29,542 nucleotides of DNA, from contig JAJRYP010000098.1 of assembly GCA_024275695.1 (NCBI GenBank), positions 1 to 29,542 of the forward strand, read 5' to 3'. The position numbers were made by a program, and so were the translations under genes. Every line of letters starts with the position of its first letter. The stretch's first letter is position 1. Of this stretch, positions 29,459 through 29,542 are shown piece by piece. Under the pieces are notes generated by a model. That model saw nothing but the letters and a program-made list of their open reading frames with translations. It searched no databases and was not told where the DNA came from. Source of the DNA: Patescibacteria group bacterium (GTDB taxonomy: Bacteria > Patescibacteriota > Gracilibacteria > UBA1369 > PNNO01).

Positions 29459-29542
29459 CTACTGCCCTATCTGCTCCATCAACATCTCAACCATTTGGCT
29501 AAGCAGTTGTACTAGCAACTCTTGCAGTTCCTTAATCTGTGC
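29459..29542 (-). CDS. C-terminal end of a minus-strand gene cut by the window edge
   Basis: The minus strand is open from the window end to TAG 29459-29461, giving 27 residues: AQIKELQELLVQLLSQ then MVEMLMEQIGQ. The Leu/Gln-rich amphipathic helix resembles the C-terminal coiled tails of secreted or peptidoglycan-binding proteins of candidate-phyla bacteria, but so short a piece cannot be assigned. The interval 29309-29458 before it holds only the two palindromes. Confidence 0.5.
   Translation of the reverse strand, partial: AQIKELQELLVQLLSQMVEMLMEQIGQ

Noticed and set aside
1..29542. CRISPR array, prophage, integrase or transposase genes, and rRNA genes
   Set aside because: I looked for regularly spaced repeats, recombinase motifs and rRNA-like stretches and found none; the repeats present are palindromes or the single long inverted pair.

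Overview
The window looks like a piece of a small-genome, AT-rich bacterium, most likely of the Candidate Phyla Radiation (Patescibacteria/Parcubacteria type). The reasons are compact genes, few Shine-Dalgarno sites, several extended -10 promoters placed directly before start codons, an oxygen-independent class III ribonucleotide reductase, a eukaryote-like IleS, an orphan TraG/VirD4-like ATPase, and the YbaB/TreT/M3/M16 gene set. The lineage is inferred from gene content, not from a marker phylogeny. The standard genetic code fits.

Bases 1-7900 hold a defence island. One minus-strand operon runs XRE regulator, type III Mod (split by an in-frame TAA), type III Res, SIR2-like NADase, HerA-like translocase (a SIR2-HerA pair). 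It is enclosed by a GC-rich inverted repeat (1-153 and 7501-7655) with 131 identical bases in each arm. Each arm ends in a small hairpin whose stem sequence differs between the two copies while its flanks are identical. Window base 1 lies inside the repeat, so the left copy is probably cut by the window edge.

Bases 7900-13800 hold a short unknown gene, a frameshifted TreT-like glycosyltransferase (minus strand), an MscS channel gene split by an in-frame TGA, and a two-gene operon ending in a membrane-anchored TraG/VirD4-like ATPase. Bases 13800-19700 form a deoxynucleotide block. A strong promoter precedes a tRNA-like element or small ORF. Then come nrdD (split by an in-frame TAG), a free-standing 97-aa zinc/glycyl-radical domain protein resembling the NrdD C-terminus, nrdG, a frameshifted unknown gene, tmk and archaeal-type thyA. 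Together these could make dNTPs without oxygen and supply dTTP.

Bases 19786-29542 hold an M16 peptidase, argS-pepF, a decayed minus-strand gene with three slippage-type frameshifts, and ileS with a complete histidine-phosphatase domain inserted in the synthetase body. They end with ybaB and the C-terminus of a minus-strand gene running off the window.

Three themes cut across regions. Several otherwise well-conserved genes are broken by one in-frame stop or one homopolymer indel. A family of short perfect palindromes with 3-nt loops recurs, including a tandem pair inside ileS. Two styles of translation start coexist: near-leaderless and strong Shine-Dalgarno.
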